Shown: piece by piece, positions 1 through 5,827 of the stretch
How positions within the stretch are numbered: the stretch's first letter is position 1
Layout of the letters: each line of letters starts with the position of its first letter
Assembly: GCA_046756945.1 (NCBI GenBank)
Contig: JBHHXI010000070.1
Span: 1 to 15,992, forward strand
Direction of reading: 5' to 3'
Length of the DNA stretch: 15,992 bases
DNA from: JACZQZ01 sp046756945
GTDB lineage: Bacteria; Pseudomonadota; Alphaproteobacteria; Rhodospirillales; 2-02-FULL-58-16
Notes under the pieces: model-generated
Database searches by the model: none
What the model saw: the letters and a program-made list of their open reading frames with translations, nothing else
Told to the model about the DNA's origin: nothing
Program-made: the position numbers and the translations under genes

Positions 1-106
1 GTCCCCCGCCTATCGTTGCCGGGGGGACACCCCCCTATTCCCCCGGGGGCCGCGGGGGCGTCCCCCGCCATCGTTGCCGGGGGGACACCCCCCTGTCCCC
101 CCGGGG
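1..106. repeat. 59-bp G/C-run tandem repeat, two copies, hairpin-forming
   Basis: The first unit covers 1-59 and a second, truncated copy covers 60-106. The copies differ mainly by one missing T and one A/G change. Each unit starts GTCCCCC and about 20 bases later has GGGGGAC, giving a 7-bp stem. Further runs of five or six C or G follow. The block lies just past the stop of rnd, so a minus-strand transcript would read into these stems. It may act as a terminator, be a REP-like repeat, or both. The left end is cut by the window, so the true copy number is unknown. Confidence 0.7.
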
Positions 107-141
107 CGCCGAAGCGCACCGCGAATTTACGGGATTTACAC

Positions 142-768
142 CTAATACGAAAATAAATCCGTATCGGCCCAGCCGCGCAGATCCAATTCCACGCGGTGGC
201 CCAGGAACCCGAAGCAGGCTCCGGCCAGATCGGCGCGGCCCTCCCGGGCAAGCATAATATCAAGCTTTTCCCGCAGCGCGTGCAGATGGAGGACGTCGGC
301 GGCGGCATAGCGGATCTGCTCCGGGGTCAGGGTCTCCGCGCCCCAGTCCGACGACTGCTGTTCCTTGGACAGGTCCACCCCCAGCAGGTCCCGGCACAAA
401 TCCTTGAGCCCGTGGCGGTCGGTGTAGGTGCGGCCAAGCCGGGAAGCGATCTTGGTGCAATAGACCGGGGCGCACGCCACATCCAGGTAGCGGCGGATGA
501 TTCTGAGGTCGAAGCGGGCGAAATGGAACAGCTTGGTGATGGACGGATCGCCGAGAAGCGCCTTAAGATTGGGGGCGTCGTATCCGCGGCCGGAGAATTG
601 CACCATGTGGCAGGTGCCGTCGCCGGACGACAATTGCGCGAGACACAGCCTGTCGCGCTCGGTATCGAGCCCCATGGTTTCGGTGTCGACGGCGACGCTG
701 TCGCCGAAATCCAGACCCGGTGGCAGGTCTTCCCTGTGCAGTTCGACGTTTGCGCCCTTGACTTTCAC
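142..768 (-). CDS. rnd: Ribonuclease D, short form (DEDDy 3'-5' exonuclease)
   Basis: This is a 208-residue cytoplasmic 3'-5' exoribonuclease of the DnaQ-like DEDDy superfamily, a family that trims tRNA and other stable RNA 3' ends. All three Exo motifs are visible: D28-x-E30 (Exo I, VDTET), D87 in HFARFDL (Exo II), and Y154-AAA-D158 (Exo III). The protein is only the catalytic domain. The HRDC domains of the roughly 375-residue E. coli RNase D are absent, which is usual for the short alphaproteobacterial form. The start is GTG at 768 and its Shine-Dalgarno is weak. The gene lies 38 bp downstream of tRNA-Leu on the same strand, so one transcript could carry both. The family assignment is secure; the exact substrate is inferred. 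Confidence 0.93.
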   Translation of the reverse strand: MKVKGANVELHREDLPPGLDFGDSVAVDTETMGLDTERDRLCLAQLSSGDGTCHMVQFSGRGYDAPNLKALLGDPSITKLFHFARFDLRIIRRYLDVACAPVYCTKIASRLGRTYTDRHGLKDLCRDLLGVDLSKEQQSSDWGAETLTPEQIRYAAADVLHLHALREKLDIMLAREGRADLAGACFGFLGHRVELDLRGWADTDLFSY

Positions 769-806
769 CGGCAGCGGCCTTCGCGATGTACCCCGAAAAG
801 GGGAAT

Positions 807-893
807 TGGTGCCCAGGAGAAGACTCGAACTTCCACGACCTTTCGGCCACAGGTACCTGAAACCTGCGCGTCTACCAATTCCGCCACCTGGGC
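807..893 (-). tRNA. tRNA-Leu (anticodon CAG)
   Basis: Read on the minus strand the gene begins GCCCAGG and ends CCTGGGC, a perfect 7-bp acceptor stem, followed by discriminator A and an encoded CCA (807-809). The anticodon arm is CAGGT-TTCAGGT-ACCTG, giving anticodon CAG, which reads CUG. A long variable arm (class II) and the T-loop GTTCGAGTC are present. The CUG codon is heavily used in this GC-rich genome. rnd follows 38 bp downstream on the same strand. Confidence 0.96.
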
Positions 894-1065
894 AAAAAGG
901 AAAATCGGTCCGCCAAGGTTTGACGATCGGACCTGTCGTTAGCGTCCCCGCGATCCGATGTCAACCGGCTTTCACAGACCAAGGTTGACGCCCTTCCCGG
1001 GGACATTGTAATCGGTGGTGCGGCGTGGCGTGGCGGGTCCGCGCCGGGACGGCGAGGAGCGGAAC

Positions 1066-2079
1066 ATGAATCGTCGCGTGGTTACCGTGTTCGGTGGTTC
1101 GGGATTTCTCGGACGCCATCTGGTCCGGCGCCTGGCGGCCGATGGCGCCATCGTGCGCGTCGCCGTGCGCGACACCGAGGCCGCCCGGTTCCTCAAGACC
1201 GCGGGCGACGTCGGGCAGATCGTGCCCGTGGCCGTCGACATCACCGACCCGTCCCTGGCCGCCGCCGCCGCCCAAGGCGCCGACGCCGCGGTCAACCTGG
1301 TCGGCATCCTGTGGGAACGGGGACGGCGCACCTTCGAGCGCGTCCACGCCGAAGGCGCCGCCAACGTGGCGCGCGCCGCGGCCGCGGCCGGCGTCCGGCG
1401 CCTCGTCCACGTCTCGGCCATCGGCGCCGCCGGCGATTCCCCGGCGGCCTACGCCCGGACCAAGGCGGCGGGCGAAGCCGCGGTCCTCGATGCCTTCCCC
1501 GAGGCCACCATCGTGCGCCCCAGCGTGGTGTTCGGCCCCGAGGACAAGTTCTTCAACCTGTTCGCCGGGCTGGCGCGGCTGTCCCCGGCGCTGCCCCTGT
1601 TCGGCTGTCCGTTTCCGCCGAAGGTGACCTTGTGCTCCGGCGGCTCGGCGCTCACGGTGGACCTTTTCGGCGACGGGGGCACGAAGTTCCAGCCGGTCTA
1701 CGTCGGCGACGTGGCCGAGGGAATCATGAAAATCCTCGCCGATCCCCAAACCCGCGGGCAGGTTTTCGAACTGGGCGGGCCCACGGTCTACAGCTTCAAG
1801 GAACTCATGGAGCTGATGCTGGCCGAGATCGGACGCAGGCGCCTTTTGCTGCCGGTGCCCTTCGCCATTGCGCGCATGGAAGCCTGGTTCCTGGAGAAAC
1901 TGCCCCAGCCGCTGCTCACCCGGGACCAGGTACGCCTGCTCGAGCGGGACAACGTGGTGGGCGGCGGGACGCGCACGTTCGAGGACCTGGGGATCGAGCC
2001 CGCGGCGGCGGAGACGATCCTGCCCGCCTACCTGCGCCGCTTTCGCCGTCCCGGCAGGCGGAACCTGCGCCCGGCCTAA
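1066..2079 (+). CDS. NAD(P)-binding atypical SDR, complex I NDUFA9-like
   Basis: This 337-residue protein is an atypical short-chain dehydrogenase related to NDUFA9, the accessory subunit of respiratory complex I. Residues 8-16 carry the glycine-rich Rossmann motif (FGGSGFLG). Y129-xxx-K133 (YARTK) matches the SDR catalytic pair. RPSVVFGPED at 151-160 and FQPVYVGDVA at about 208-217 are typical of the family. Between LPLFG and GTKFQPV there seems to be a roughly 24-residue insert (181-204), where relatives I recall have a short glycine loop. The start is ATG 1066, chosen for the GAGGAGCGG ribosome site just upstream; the frame also stays open further upstream. It stands alone on the plus strand, divergent from tRNA-Leu. 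A role in complex I assembly or quinone biology is inferred from the family. Confidence 0.88.
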   Translation: MNRRVVTVFGGSGFLGRHLVRRLAADGAIVRVAVRDTEAARFLKTAGDVGQIVPVAVDITDPSLAAAAAQGADAAVNLVGILWERGRRTFERVHAEGAANVARAAAAAGVRRLVHVSAIGAAGDSPAAYARTKAAGEAAVLDAFPEATIVRPSVVFGPEDKFFNLFAGLARLSPALPLFGCPFPPKVTLCSGGSALTVDLFGDGGTKFQPVYVGDVAEGIMKILADPQTRGQVFELGGPTVYSFKELMELMLAEIGRRRLLLPVPFAIARMEAWFLEKLPQPLLTRDQVRLLERDNVVGGGTRTFEDLGIEPAAAETILPAYLRRFRRPGRRNLRPA

Positions 2080-2172
2080 CTCCGCGGCCGGCCCGTCGGC
2101 GGCAGCGGGCGGGGCCGTGCCGGCGACGGGGAGAAGGGGGACAGGCAGGCTTCCCCGGCCCCGGTTTTTCTT

Positions 2173-2200
2173 GCGCCGTCGGGCCTGGAGCCGACGGCGC
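2173..2200. other. Perfect 10-bp inverted repeat (hairpin) after the SDR gene
   Basis: GCGCCGTCGG at 2173-2182 and CCGACGGCGC at 2191-2200 pair perfectly around an 8-base loop. It sits 94 bp past the SDR stop codon. No T-run follows on either strand; a TTTTT precedes the hairpin instead. It could slow or end transcription from the SDR gene, but it is not a standard intrinsic terminator. Confidence 0.5.
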
Positions 2201-2336
2201 GCCGGACCGCCACCCAACCGGGCGTATGGGTCCTCTATACCCCTGAATAATTCCGGCGGGATCTGCTCTCCGCTACCTTCGGCGATGCTTTGCCGGCGTT
2301 GTTCCTGCCCCTCGCGCACGGGGCGGGGCAGACACA

Positions 2337-3005
2337 ATGCCCGTCGGATCCGGTGCCATGGGCGCTTCCCGCGACCGAAGATCGTCGTTTCTGTTTGCCC
2401 GCGGCGGACGCGGCGCGGCGGCGCTGGCGATCGGGCTGCTGACGGCGGCGCCGGCCGCCGTCGACGGGGGCAGGGCGAGCGACGAGCCGGTGCGCCCCGG
2501 GGGGGCCGCAGTCCTCTCCCACGGGAACGAAGCGGCGGTTCCCCCACGGCCCGCCGGTGGGGACGGAGGCCCCGGCGCCGGATGGAAGCTGTCGTCGCTG
2601 GTCGGGCGGACCGTGGCCCTGGCGACGACCCCGCACACGGTCACCGTCCGCCGTTCGACCGGCGGCGAGGTGGCGCTCGGCCGGGTCTCGATCCCGTCGC
2701 CCCGACTGGGTTTCCGATACCACGTCCCGTGCGCGTGGCGGTCCGGCCCGTACGCCGGGGCCGCCATCGGCGCCCCCGTCCTGCACCAGGGGAACACCCG
2801 GGACTCCGTCCATGATGAAACCGGCCCAGGCGACGCCCCCGGCGCCCGCATGGAGGTGAAGATCAGCGAATCGTGGAACGGCGCCATCGCCGCCGGAAAG
2901 GTGTCCCCCGGCGGGGAAACCACGGGGCCGGGCAGGGGCGTCGCCGGGGATGAGGAGGGAACGGACCCCTGGGTGCTCGGCGTCGTTCTCGGCTTCCTGT
3001 TCTGA
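2337..3005 (+). CDS. Small exported protein of unknown function
   Basis: I do not recognise a family. The 222-residue product begins with a basic stretch and a hydrophobic segment (about residues 27-41, AAALAIGLLTAAPAA), like a Sec signal peptide with a possible AxA-type cleavage site. The middle is rich in G, P and A. A more ordered part (about 82-145) includes WKLSSLVGRTVAL and GFRYHVPCAW. The last residues, WVLGVVLGFLF, end in phenylalanine, as the last strand of outer-membrane beta-barrels often does, but the chain is too short and irregular to claim a barrel. Third codon positions are strongly G/C in this frame, which supports coding. Start 2337 is tentative; ATG 2358 is an alternative. 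It converges with the MarR gene, 38 bp away. The antisense frames are also open, so reality is likely but not certain. Confidence 0.55.
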   Translation: MPVGSGAMGASRDRRSSFLFARGGRGAAALAIGLLTAAPAAVDGGRASDEPVRPGGAAVLSHGNEAAVPPRPAGGDGGPGAGWKLSSLVGRTVALATTPHTVTVRRSTGGEVALGRVSIPSPRLGFRYHVPCAWRSGPYAGAAIGAPVLHQGNTRDSVHDETGPGDAPGARMEVKISESWNGAIAAGKVSPGGETTGPGRGVAGDEEGTDPWVLGVVLGFLF

Positions 3006-3043
3006 CCCGGACGGCCGGTGCCGGGACGGGGCCGGCGTTTCCG

Positions 3044-3421
3044 TCAGCCCCGGTCCACGGCGCGCGCCGCGGCGGTGAGGGTTTCGCCGAACTCGCGCAG
3101 GAAGACCGATCCCCGCACCGTGCGCTGGACGAGGACGCTGCGCCGGTCCGCCTCGTCGGTCCTGCGGCGCACCAGGTCGAGCCCGCCCAGGCGGTCCAGG
3201 GCGCGGGTGATGGCGGGCTTGGAGACCTTCAGGACCTGCGCCAATCCCCTGACGGTGTGCGGCGGCGCCGTCAGATACACGGTCAGCAGCACGGCCATCT
3301 GGCGCCCGGACAGGTCCGGCGCATCGCCGGCGACCGTGGCGACGACGGCGCGCCGCCACAGGTCCAGGGCCTGCATCTCCTGCAAATCAATGGCCATGGC
3401 ACGCCCGTTTCGTTCCGCCAT
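3044..3421 (-). CDS. MarR-family winged-helix transcriptional regulator
   Basis: This is a compact DNA-binding protein of about 125 residues. The helix-turn-helix lies at roughly 55-78 (TVRGLAQVLKVSKPAITRALDRL). The wing lies at about 84-100, with the R-x-D-x-x-DRR pattern of MarR proteins (RRRTDEADRRSVLVQRT). A short C-terminal dimerisation helix follows. ATG 3421 is chosen; ATG 3397 is a good alternative giving MAIDLQEM. A GGGAGGGAG stretch lies about 16 bases upstream of 3421, too far for an ideal ribosome site, so the start is uncertain. The frame stays open upstream to 3538, but that part is not conserved-looking. An FNR box is centred 194 bp upstream on the divergent side and could affect this gene. 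The ligand and targets cannot be read from the sequence. Confidence 0.88.
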   Translation of the reverse strand: MAERNGRAMAIDLQEMQALDLWRRAVVATVAGDAPDLSGRQMAVLLTVYLTAPPHTVRGLAQVLKVSKPAITRALDRLGGLDLVRRRTDEADRRSVLVQRTVRGSVFLREFGETLTAAARAVDRG

Positions 3422-3582
3422 CGAATCTTTTATCCGACTCCCTCCCCGCCGGGCAACCGGTATTACCAAGAAGCGCTGATCTTGACCCATAAGAGACCGC
3501 TTACCAAGGTGTTCGGACGGCTGCGCCGGCGAAACCATCCCGATGACGGTGAAAACCGGGTGCGCACGGGGTCTATTTGACG

Positions 3583-3588
3583 GTTATC
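3583..3588 (-). promoter_or_regulatory. Possible -10 element for the MarR gene
   Basis: The minus strand reads GATAAC here, matching TATAAT at four of six positions. Its centre lies about 30 bp from the centre of the FNR box, close to the spacing of a class II FNR-activated promoter. No -35 is needed in that class. This is weak evidence that FNR drives the MarR gene rather than, or as well as, the plus-strand micro-ORFs. Confidence 0.25.
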
Positions 3589-3608
3589 CGGGAAATGTCG
3601 GCCTGGAC

Positions 3609-3622
3609 TTGATGTAAATCAA
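3609..3622. promoter_or_regulatory. Perfect FNR/FixK operator
   Basis: The sequence TTGATGTAAATCAA matches the FNR/Anr/FixK consensus TTGAT-N4-ATCAA at every fixed position. It lies in an intergenic, lower-GC patch between the MarR gene (-) and two small plus-strand ORFs, so it can serve either side. Sites of this kind are bound by oxygen-responsive CRP/FNR-family activators in alphaproteobacteria. Which promoter it activates is not settled by the sequence. Confidence 0.8.
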
Positions 3623-3737
3623 AGCGGGGGGTTCCCGCAAACCTGATCTTTACCCTCCGGAAAAAAACCTTGGTGCCCGGCGCGGCGGAACCTGTCGTTG
3701 CGAGGGCGCGGAGCCTTATGAATGTCGGTTAATTTGC

Positions 3738-3753
3738 GAATTTCCACAAATTC
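3738..3753. promoter_or_regulatory. Inverted repeat GAATTT-N4-AAATTC, possible operator
   Basis: GAATTT (3738-3743) and AAATTC (3748-3753) are perfect 6-bp arms around CCAC. The site is in an A/T-rich patch 52 bp before the first micro-ORF and 115 bp past the FNR box. Its size and symmetry suit a dimeric regulator site, but no known regulator is recognised. Confidence 0.35.
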
Positions 3754-3804
3754 AATACGGATTTTATCCCCTAGGTACGACGGGGGAACTTGAGTTTGGA
3801 GTAA

Positions 3805-3945
3805 ATGTCGGATAAGACCACCGGCACCCCTCGTCGGCTTTCGGCAGGCCGGCCGGGGTTTGAGCGCGATTGCGCCGTACGTGCAAGTCGGCTCTTGAAG
3901 TTGTGGCAGGCGTTCGCGACGGGCGGCCGCCGACCACGGCTGTAA
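3805..3945 (+). CDS. Possible 46-residue small protein upstream of the membrane peptide
   Basis: The ORF begins ATG 3805 with a GGAG at 3798-3801, which is unusually close (3 bases). It ends TAA 3943-3945, 12 bases before the next start codon. The product is basic, with many arginines (MSDKTTGTPRRLS start, GGRRPRL end), and has a possible amphipathic helix at about 29-38 (RLLKLWQAFA). It has no signal peptide, no cysteine pair and no recognised family. Codon use is less GC3-biased than in the neighbours. It could be a real leader protein co-translated with the next peptide, or a chance frame. Confidence 0.35.
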   Translation: MSDKTTGTPRRLSAGRPGFERDCAVRASRLLKLWQAFATGGRRPRL

Positions 3946-3957
3946 CAAGAGGTTTTC

Positions 3958-4044
3958 ATGAAAAGATTGAAAAAAGTCCCCGTTTTGGTTTGGCTCGTCA
4001 GCGCCTTTGCCACCCTGATCGTCATCGGAGTGTTCATCAGTTGA
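3958..4044 (+). CDS. 28-residue single-span membrane peptide
   Basis: ATG 3958 is preceded by a good ribosome site, AAGAGG at 3947-3952, with 5-base spacing. The product starts MKRLKK, a basic cytoplasmic end, followed by one hydrophobic span of about 20 residues (VPVLVWLVSAFATLIVIGVF) and the ending IS. This is the profile of a bacterial small membrane protein with the N terminus inside. I do not recognise the family; it does not match CydX, KdpF or CcoQ. The basic start, uninterrupted hydrophobic span and proper ribosome site make chance unlikely. It lies in the region controlled by the FNR box (3609-3622), so induction under low oxygen is a reasonable but unproven guess. Confidence 0.6.
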   Translation: MKRLKKVPVLVWLVSAFATLIVIGVFIS

Positions 4045-4119
4045 CGGGAGTCCGATCTCGTCGACGGCGTGAGGGAAGCCCGTAGGGCCGCCCTTGCCGC
4101 CAAACCGGGTTCTTCCGTT

Positions 4120-4137
4120 GCGGGGGCTCGCCCCCGC
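4120..4137. terminator. GC-rich hairpin without T-run
   Basis: GCGGGGGC (4120-4127) and GCCCCCGC (4130-4137) are perfect 8-bp arms separated by TC. It lies 75 bp after the 28-residue peptide gene. No T-tract follows, so a role in ending that transcript is only a guess. Confidence 0.35.
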
Positions 4138-4205
4138 GTGCGGCGCGGCAAAGCCGCTTGGATTCGAACAGGGGTCCGTCCACCGACCCCCCTGCTCCAT
4201 CAATT

Positions 4206-4242
4206 AAGGGGTCCCGAAGGGTAAGGGGTCCCGAGGGGACCC
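4206..4242. repeat. 17-bp direct repeat with embedded 7-bp hairpin
   Basis: AAGGGGTCCCGA occurs at 4206-4217 and again at 4223-4234, a 17-bp period. The second copy forms a hairpin, GGGTCCC (4226-4232) with GGGACCC (4236-4242) around GAG, followed by GTTTGTG. On the plus strand this resembles a weak terminator. Confidence 0.5.
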
Positions 4243-4283
4243 GTTTGTGACCGGCGCAGGGAGCAGTCGGGGCGAACCGGATT

Positions 4284-4351
4284 CCGCCTGCCTCGGGCAA
4301 GGCGCCGATATCATTATCGGTGCCTAAGCGCCTTCGCGCAGGCAGGAGGCG
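4284..4351. repeat. Nested imperfect inverted repeat next to tRNA-Ser
   Basis: The core is GGCGCCGATA (4301-4310), TCAT, then TATCGGTGCC (4315-4324), pairing over 10 positions with one G-T. Outside it, CGCCTGCCT (from 4285) can pair with AGGCAGGAGGCG (4340-4351) with a small bulge, and AAGGCGC can alternatively pair with GCGCCTT (4328-4334). The element ends 5 bases from the 3' end of tRNA-Ser, so a minus-strand tRNA transcript runs straight into it. It may be a processing or termination structure. Confidence 0.5.
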
Positions 4352-4356
4352 TAGGG

Positions 4357-4444
4357 TGGAGGAGGGAGAGGGATTCGAACCCTCGACACCTTTCGGTGAA
4401 CACGCTTTCCAGGCGTGCGCCTTAAGCCGCTCGGCCATCCCTCC
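4357..4444 (-). tRNA. tRNA-Ser (anticodon GGA)
   Basis: On the minus strand the gene starts GGAGGGA and closes TCCCTCC, a perfect 7-bp acceptor stem. The anticodon arm is CACGC-CTGGAAA-GCGTG, giving GGA (UCC/UCU codons). The long variable arm CACCGAAAGGTG and the T-arm GAGGG-TTCGAAT-CCCTC are clear, and CCA is encoded (4357-4359). The discriminator base is U, whereas E. coli serine tRNAs have G at position 73. It lies 89 bp downstream of the rRNA methyltransferase gene on the same strand. Confidence 0.96.
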
Positions 4445-4533
4445 GCCGGGGCGCCACAGGCGCCGGCGGGCGCACGGTAGCCGAGCCCGGCGCCGCCCGC
4501 AACGGCCTTGCCGGTGCCTCCGCCGGCCGCCGT

Positions 4534-5715
4534 TCAGTCGAGCTCGAGCACCAGGGTCTTCAGGTAGGCGGACTCGGGCAGGAACGGGTGCACCGGGTGG
4601 TCCGGGGCGGCGCCGGCGGCGCGGATCACCCGGCCGGCGCGGCCGGCCCCGGCGACGCCCCTGGCCACGTCGTCGGCGAACAGGGCCGCCTCCACGTTGT
4701 GGGAGCACGACGCCAGGAACAAAAAGCCGCCGGGCTCCACCAGCCCGGCCGCCAGGCGGGCCAGCTTGCGATACCCCTTGAGGCCCGCCCGCAGGTCCTT
4801 GCGCGATTTGACGAAGGCCGGCGGGTCGGCGGCGACCACCCGGAACCGTTCGCCGGCCAGGCGTTCCAGCTCCTCGAACGCCTTGCCGCCGATGAAGGTG
4901 CAGCGCCCGTCCAGGCCGTTCAGCCCGGCGGCCCGGCGGGCCAGGTCCAGGGCCGGGGCCGAGCTGTCGACGGCGAGGACCTCGGCGGCGCCCGCGGCGG
5001 CGGCGGCAAGGGCGAACCCGCCGCCGTAGCAGTAGACGTCCAGCATGCGCCCGCCCCGGCTCAGCCCGGCCATGAAGGCGCGGTTGTCGCGCTGATCGAA
5101 AAACCATCCCGTCTTCTGACCCTCGAGCGGGTCGGCGAGGAAGCGCACGTCCCCTTCCGCCACCTCGACCGGGCCGTCGAGCGATCCCCTGGCGACGCGG
5201 ACGTAAGGCTCGAGCCCCTCCAGCCGGCGCGCCGCGCCGTCGTTGCGCAGCACCACGGCGCGGGGCCTGAGGGTTTCCTCGAGGGCGTCGAGGACGGCGG
5301 GCAGCAGGGCCTCCATGCCCGCCGTGCCCGCCTGCACGCACACAACGTCGTCGAAGCGGTCGACGACGAGCCCCGGCAGGCCGTCGGCCTCGCCGTGGAC
5401 AAGCCGGTAGAACGGCCGCGCGAACAGCCGCTGGCGCAGTTGAAGGGCGCGTTCCAGACGCCGGGCAAGGAAGGCGCGGTCGACGATCGCCGCCGGGTCG
5501 CGGGCGAAAAGCCTGAACGCGATCAGACAATGGGGGTTGAAGGTGCCGACGCCGAGGGGCTTGCCGTCCACCCGGTGCACGGCGGCCGGCGATCCCGCCG
5601 CCACCGCCCTGGCCTCGGCGTCCATGCGGATCTCGTTGGCGTAGACCCAGGGGTGGCCGAGGCGCAGGCGCCGGTCGCCGCCGGGCACGAGGAAAATACG
5701 GGGAAGGGGGTCCAT
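4534..5715 (-). CDS. rlmI: RlmI-type 23S rRNA (cytosine-C5)-methyltransferase
   Basis: This 393-residue SAM-dependent RNA methyltransferase belongs to the RlmI/COG1092 family; E. coli RlmI methylates C1962 of 23S rRNA. The order is an N-terminal PUA RNA-binding domain (about 4-75, with LGHPWVYANEI), a linker domain, then the Rossmann methyltransferase. Key motifs are FFDQRDNR (206-212), the SAM loop DVYCYGGGF (226-234), the acidic D250, DPPAF (297-301) and ASCSH (335-339), where C337 is the expected catalytic cysteine. Length is normal for the family. ATG 5715 is used; its ribosome site is weak. A 10-bp palindrome, CCTGATCAGG, lies 9 bases upstream (5724-5733). The family is secure; the exact target cytosine is inferred from RlmI. 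Confidence 0.9.
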   Translation of the reverse strand: MDPLPRIFLVPGGDRRLRLGHPWVYANEIRMDAEARAVAAGSPAAVHRVDGKPLGVGTFNPHCLIAFRLFARDPAAIVDRAFLARRLERALQLRQRLFARPFYRLVHGEADGLPGLVVDRFDDVVCVQAGTAGMEALLPAVLDALEETLRPRAVVLRNDGAARRLEGLEPYVRVARGSLDGPVEVAEGDVRFLADPLEGQKTGWFFDQRDNRAFMAGLSRGGRMLDVYCYGGGFALAAAAAGAAEVLAVDSSAPALDLARRAAGLNGLDGRCTFIGGKAFEELERLAGERFRVVAADPPAFVKSRKDLRAGLKGYRKLARLAAGLVEPGGFLFLASCSHNVEAALFADDVARGVAGAGRAGRVIRAAGAAPDHPVHPFLPESAYLKTLVLELD

Positions 5716-5767
5716 GGCAGGCGCCTGATCAGGTTCCTAGGCCGGCTTCAGGGACCATTGCGCCCAG

Positions 5768-5796
5768 TTGACGCCCGGGTCCGGAATGGGTAGTAT
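5768..5796 (+). promoter_or_regulatory. Sigma-70-type promoter of the mazEF-like pair
   Basis: A -35 TTGACG (5768-5773) and a -10 TAGTAT (5791-5796) are separated by exactly 17 bases, predicting a start near 5803. The antitoxin ATG follows at 5828 with GGAG at 5814-5817. Confidence 0.7.
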
Positions 5797-5808
5797 TAAT
5801 GTAATACT
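5792..5808. promoter_or_regulatory. Palindromic operator over the mazEF -10 element
   Basis: AGTATTA (5792-5798), ATG spacer, TAATACT (5802-5808) form a perfect 7-bp inverted repeat. It covers the -10 and the predicted transcription start, where a repressor would block RNA polymerase. AbrB/MazE-type antitoxins usually repress their own operon by binding such palindromes, so this is the probable autoregulatory site. Confidence 0.65.
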
Positions 5809-5827
5809 GTAATGGAGAATTAACACC

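Larger units (their letters stand above)
4045..4356. other. Non-coding spacer rich in hairpins
   Basis: No convincing gene lies between the 28-residue peptide and tRNA-Ser. The spacer holds four structured stretches: an 8-bp GC hairpin at 4120-4137, a 5-bp hairpin GCGGC-AAA-GCCGC at 4145-4157, a doubled 17-bp unit with a hairpin at 4206-4242, and a nested inverted repeat at 4284-4351. Open frames crossing it on the minus strand lack domain-like sequence and are taken as chance. Confidence 0.6.

Noticed and set aside
2235..3359. 374-residue minus-strand frame antisense to the unknown exported protein
   Set aside because: Its 5' part overlaps the MarR gene out of frame and the composition is arginine-rich and low in complexity.
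3619..4203. 194-residue minus-strand frame over the FNR and micro-ORF region
   Set aside because: No domain-like sequence, signal peptide or clear ribosome site; it crosses the FNR box region and the hairpins.
4155..4203. Decayed tRNA or att-site fragment (contains GGATTCGAAC as in the tRNA-Ser T-loop)
   Set aside because: Only the 10-base T-loop word is shared with tRNA-Ser; the flanks do not form a T-stem or acceptor stem, and no integrase gene is nearby.
4037..5530. Long minus-strand open frame overlapping the rlmI gene
   Set aside because: It is out of frame with the well-motifed methyltransferase and its translation is arginine/glycine/proline-rich, as expected for a shadow frame in GC-rich DNA. 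It also runs through tRNA-Ser.
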